NCBI GenBank assembly: GCA_950106755.1
Contig: OX467091.1
Location: forward strand, 16,013,538 to 16,077,537
Source of the DNA: Climacium dendroides
Taxonomy: Eukaryota > Streptophyta > Bryopsida > Hypnales > Climaciaceae
Reading direction: 5' to 3'
Length of the DNA stretch: 64,000 nt
Under the pieces are notes generated by a model, which was given only the letters and a program-made list of their open reading frames with translations, was not told the origin of the DNA and ran no database searches. This document shows positions 60,883 through 64,000 of the stretch, one piece after another (within the stretch, counting starts at the first letter, position 1; each line of letters begins with the position of its first letter). A program made the position numbers and the translations under genes.

Positions 60883-61889
60883 CTTCCAATCTGTGTAGGT
60901 ACTGATGCCGCATGCACAAGGTCGGAGATCGTCCTTGTTTCTCTCACAGATTATCAGAAAATTTCCAGAACTAGCTAGGAACGGAGGGATCAGGCTACCA
61001 GGAACGGAAATTAGTGTCTGAAATATGTCTTTAATTTTTTCCCTGTGGCCAACACTGTGTAAACCGGAATTGCTACCAGAGATTAATATTGTGCGCTCGT
61101 TTTGATCAGTATAGACAAGCATAATTTTTACTTGGTTATGTATTTCCACCCGTTCAGCGAGGTAATTACGATGTGCATACATACAAGGGCTGACAGAGCT
61201 AGGGCGGAATACTATCGAAGTATGTAGAAAGGCAGACGGAGTAGTCTTTCGTGGAGAAGGTAGTAGCTGTCTCTCTAGCTAGGTGGCTCTGGAAGCAGAA
61301 GATTGTACAGAGCTCTTAGTACCTCCACCCACATGCGATGGTTTTTTCTGGACTGGACCGGACCGGACGGTGCTGCCTGCCTCGCCTCGGGGAGGATGCG
61401 AACCGTGCGAGATTTGTTTTTAAGGCGATTGTTTCTAGAGATTGTCCACTTGTGGGAGGCGATGGCAGCGCATCATTAGAGCTAGCTAGGGTCTGACCCC
61501 GCTTTGGCAGGATCCGTTTGGTTCTGGGTATGACGGTCCTAGCTACATACATACTGGGGCTTGGCGAGGGAAAGGAAGTTGTTGGTAGATTAGTGGCGGT
61601 GATTATGTATCGTGCAGATGGTCACACATAAGGCCCGATTGCTTAGGAACCCCTCTAGTCCCCTTAAACTTTCGATCTGAATTAGTCGATCTTCTTGCGA
61701 TCCAGGTCTTGCAATTGAATTCGTTTATTGCATCTGAGCTTGCTACCGGTAGTTCTCCTACGTTACTTGGGATTGAAGTCGTGTTTGGAAAGGAAGCCTT
61801 CTATTTCAGAGATTGTGTGATCGACTGATTTTCGGAAGGGAATGTTGTTGTGGAATGCGAGTGATGCATGGAATTCACCGTCGAAAAAT

Positions 61890-62006
61890 ATGGAACTTGG
61901 TTGCGGGGAATGACGAATGGAACGATGCTGTGCATGTATACATGCATGAGGATTGAATTCCAGTGGCAGCTTCGGACCAGGCTTCATTCCCCTGAACCAA
62001 TCGCCA
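61890..62006 (+). ncRNA. MIR166: MIR166 hairpin 1
   Basis: Mature miR166 at 61972-61992, 3' arm: starts TCGGACCAGG and ends CTTCATTCCCC, the canonical 21-nt sequence with 5' U. The 5' arm carries GGGGAATGA at 61905-61913. Position + partner = 123897 pairs G61905 with C61992 and keeps register through TTGG/CCAA below the duplex and GATGCTG against CAGCTTC above it. The predicted star is 61907-61927 (GGAATGACGAATGGAACGAT plus G). A self-complementary TGCATGTATACATGCA lies in the loop. Confidence 0.95.
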
Positions 62007-62146
62007 TGATGATACGTACGGCACCCGGCATCCGTGGATTGTCGATCGGCTTATGAAATAATTCTATTCTGGGGTTGAAAACTGCAAGTATCTATCATCA
62101 TGCCCTTGGAGTGTGCAACTGTGGAGCTGGGAGCTATTTCGAGTAA

Positions 62147-62272
62147 CATGTGGCTTTGTTTCGGGGAATGACGCATGGAACGAAACTGTTTGGTTGCACA
62201 GTTGTAATGTTACAATTTGTAGTATGCAAGCACTTCCGGACCAGGCTTCATTCCCCTGAACGAAGTCACGTG
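62147..62272 (+). ncRNA. MIR166: MIR166 hairpin 2
   Basis: The 3' arm reads TCCGGACCAGGCTTCATTCC followed by CC. In the canonical register (62236-62256) the first base would be C; the 5'-U isoform at 62235-62255 is more likely for AGO1. The 5' arm GGGGAATGACGCATGGAACG begins at 62163. The basal stem is long (CATGTGGCTTTGTT against GAACGAAGTCACGTG). The 5' arm is nearly identical to that of hairpin 1, which points to tandem duplication. Confidence 0.92.
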
Positions 62273-62334
62273 ATCTCACTAGAAATACATGAAGTTGTAG
62301 CATCCGGAATCGGAAGAACAAGACGTGCGACCAG

Positions 62335-62426
62335 ATGTGACTTTGCCGTGAGGAATGATGTGTGGCCCGAAGCTCCGATTGAAGGAAGCTCCGGACCAGG
62401 TTTCATTCCCCTCGACACAGTCGCAA
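62335..62426 (+). ncRNA. MIR166: MIR166 hairpin 3, variant mature sequence
   Basis: The 3' arm reads TCCGGACCAGG-T-TTCATTCC followed by CC (canonical register 62391-62411; 5'-U register 62390-62410). It differs from canonical miR166 by C to U at canonical position 11, beside the slicing site. The 5' arm is GAGGAATGATGTGTGGCCCG (from 62350), paired with register sum 124761. The basal stem GTGACTTTG pairs with CACAGTCGCA with small bulges. The loop is short. This is the most diverged of the three. Confidence 0.82.
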
Positions 62427-62500
62427 GCTTGCTTCTGCACCAAACCAGCGCTGCAATAATACATGTACGATGCCTTAATTGTTTCTCAACATGAAGTTAC

Positions 62501-63388
62501 TCTGAACCTGACCAGGATTGCATGGAGATACAGGTGATACTCGGATCGGAGTTGCCGTACCTTGTAACAATTTAATCACCTGGCTTAATTTCTTCCGGCT
62601 CATTAGTGATTTATTGGTGTGACGGACCTTCCGAGCGAGACTATTCATAGGATGCTATAAAAGCCCGCCCTTCTGAGTGGAAGTCGTGAATTTGTCTAGT
62701 TTATGGCTATTCAGAGTTGAAACTGTTTTGGCGGAGGTTAACTATTGAAGCCAGGTGTAATAGTGTCATACAGGTTGTAAACAGCTATGGCTGTTTAGAC
62801 ATCGACTGTCTCGTGGTAAGTGTAGTAGTTCCTCAGTCACTGTAAGTTGATTTCCGCAGTGTGGCGTCATGTACTGCGTCACTTGATTAGTTAGCCGCTG
62901 CTGTTTTGCCTGTCAATATATTTTCGTCTTGTGCAGAGTAAATGGTTGTTGTGATTCGATTGATCTTATCTTTGTCGCATGCATGCCTGATTTCTGTGAA
63001 CTCAGTGAACAGGAAGACCCAGTTTAAGTACCCGAGAGCACCAAGATTGAATCCGACTGATCTCTGAAGGAACAGACGAGGAGAGTTTGTGAGAGAACCT
63101 GCCCTTGTCATTTCTGATGGATGAATACGACAGCTCATCAGTTGCTGTAATTTGCTTCGACCTCAACATTGCTTCATGCAATGCTTGTACAATGCATTCG
63201 TAGATATTTGTATTGATGTGGTCTCTAATGAGCCTGTCGATCGCTGACAGCGTTCGTCAGCTGAGCAATGCGAGACACTGAACACTGTTTCGTAACTTTG
63301 TTTTGCGGTGGAGAAGTCCAACGTCTTACGGTGAAGAAGTATTTAGTTCTTCTGTAATACTGGAAAGTTGTCCTGTACAGGTATTACT
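62501..63388. other. GC-moderate DNA downstream of the MIR166 cluster
   Basis: No further miR166 hairpin and no recognised protein. It could be the 3' part of the primary transcript. Confidence 0.4.
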
Positions 63389-63498
63389 GGGCCGTAGAAG
63401 AATGCTGTACGCTTCAGCGGAGGCGGAGGCTACATGCACTTACCGGGCCGTAGAAGAATGCTGTACGCTTCAGCGGAGGCGGAGGCTTCATGCACTTC
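63389..63498 (+). repeat. 56-bp tandem duplication
   Basis: GGGCCGTAGAAGAATGCTGT and the following bases occur at 63389 and 63445 with one clear difference (GGCTACATG against GGCTTCATG). Two copies. Purine-rich GGAGGCGGAGGC lies inside. Confidence 0.92.
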
Positions 63499-64000
63499 AG
63501 TGCAGATGTTTGTCACCTTGCTTTTAGATATTAGTCATGTGATTAGTAATGATTACGCATGTGGTCCCATGAAATGAGGTACTGGTGAACTACCTTCGAA
63601 GCCTGATGGAGATCAGCTTTTCAGCTTCCATGGCCGTCAGTGTTATCTGTCGCTCAGTCCTCGATTATTGGTCTGGATTCGCATGGGGATTGCTATAAGA
63701 GGTGTAGCACTTCTGGCCGGGAAGAGAACCAAAAAATAAACTAAAACCTTGCCTCGGTGGAGTTCATGATTATCCCTGCTTGCTCTCAGAGTTTCAGTTC
63801 ATTAGAGCAACAGGACATATTTCACTCCCGACCTCTTTTCACTATGCGTGGCATAGTTATTACCGCTGTTCTCAATTGTGACGAAATCTAGCTGAATTTC
63901 TGATAATCATTTTATTGTAGCATCCCCCAAAATCCGATATGATTTTTTAGAATATTTAACAATGTAAAAAGTAGAGTTACGTTAGCCCCTTTGTTTGAAG
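63499..64000. other. Window end, no feature recognised
   Basis: GC falls after 63900. An AATAAA-containing stretch at 63734-63741 could serve as a poly(A) signal for the upstream unit; unproven. Confidence 0.35.

Larger units (their letters stand above)
60645..62500 (+). ncRNA. MIR166: Predicted polycistronic MIR166 primary transcript
   Basis: GC-rich unit from the TATA promoter to the third hairpin. Three MIR166 stem-loops lie on the same strand with mature sequences starting at 61972, 62235/62236 and 62390/62391. No intervening promoter or terminator is evident, so one Pol II transcript cut by DCL1 is the simplest reading. The long 5' part (about 1.2 kb) has no protein-like frame and may be spliced. 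miR166 loaded in AGO1 directs cleavage of class III HD-Zip mRNAs, which pattern meristems, leaf polarity and vasculature. The 3' end is unknown and could extend into 63700. Confidence 0.7.

Noticed and set aside
60597..60905. 102-codon frame as a protein gene
   Set aside because: It starts upstream of and spans the TATA box of the MIR166 unit; the serine/leucine-rich text follows from a pyrimidine-rich leader.
1..64000. CRISPR arrays, bacterial operons, tRNA or rRNA genes
   Set aside because: No regularly spaced identical repeats, no prokaryotic gene organisation, and no intact tRNA or rRNA was recognised.

Overview
The window is nuclear DNA of a land plant. Three things show this: a split, 513-codon plant-type SMU1 splicing-factor gene; a telo-box (AAACCCTAA) ahead of it; and three MIR166 hairpins, a microRNA family confined to land plants. 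Islands of moderate GC (the genes) sit in long, very AT-rich tracts packed with small transposons, foldback elements and inverted repeats. Short introns and sharp GC islands would suit a bryophyte or other seed-free plant, but the species cannot be fixed from this window.

Layout. (1) 542-21421 is one very large palindrome. Two 5.32 kb arms (542-5861 and 16102-21421) are mirror images under x -> 21963-x with no length difference. Each arm carries a complete 16-exon SMU1 gene, about 366 bp of 5' flank and about 453 bp of 3' flank. The genes are head to head around a 10.24 kb AT-rich spacer. I found only two base differences, both in the distal 3' flank. (2) The spacer (5862-16101) holds a 215 bp CACTA-type MITE, a broken PIF/Harbinger transposase, a broken Myb/SANT-like reading frame of the kind that accompanies such transposases, a 188 bp hairpin MITE and other decayed repeats. 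(3) 21422-30200 is intergenic with several MITE families. (4) 30537-34016 is a decayed non-LTR (LINE) retrotransposon on the minus strand, interrupted by an AT-rich repeat that itself carries a perfect 72+7+72 bp hairpin with an 8-bp target duplication. (5) 34018-60540 is nearly all repeats: foldback family A (a 743 bp foldback plus several 0.9 kb copies), inverted copies of family B, nested inverted repeats, minisatellite-like family E, and two GC-richer patches (37740-39230 and 45590-48900) in which I recognise no gene. (6) 60540-62500 is a plus-strand MIR166 locus: a GC-rich TATA promoter followed by three MIR166 stem-loops in about 0.5 kb, probably one polycistronic primary transcript.

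Function. SMU1 is a LisH/WD40 partner of RED/IK in the spliceosomal B complex. miR166 represses class III HD-Zip transcription factors. The two loci are neighbours, not a pathway. The most unusual features are the SMU1 palindrome, the three-hairpin MIR166 cluster with altered mature sequences, and the hAT-like hairpin whose ancestral empty site can be read in a related repeat elsewhere in the window.

Limits: all comparisons were made by eye. Repeat edges are approximate unless a terminal inverted repeat and target duplication are stated.
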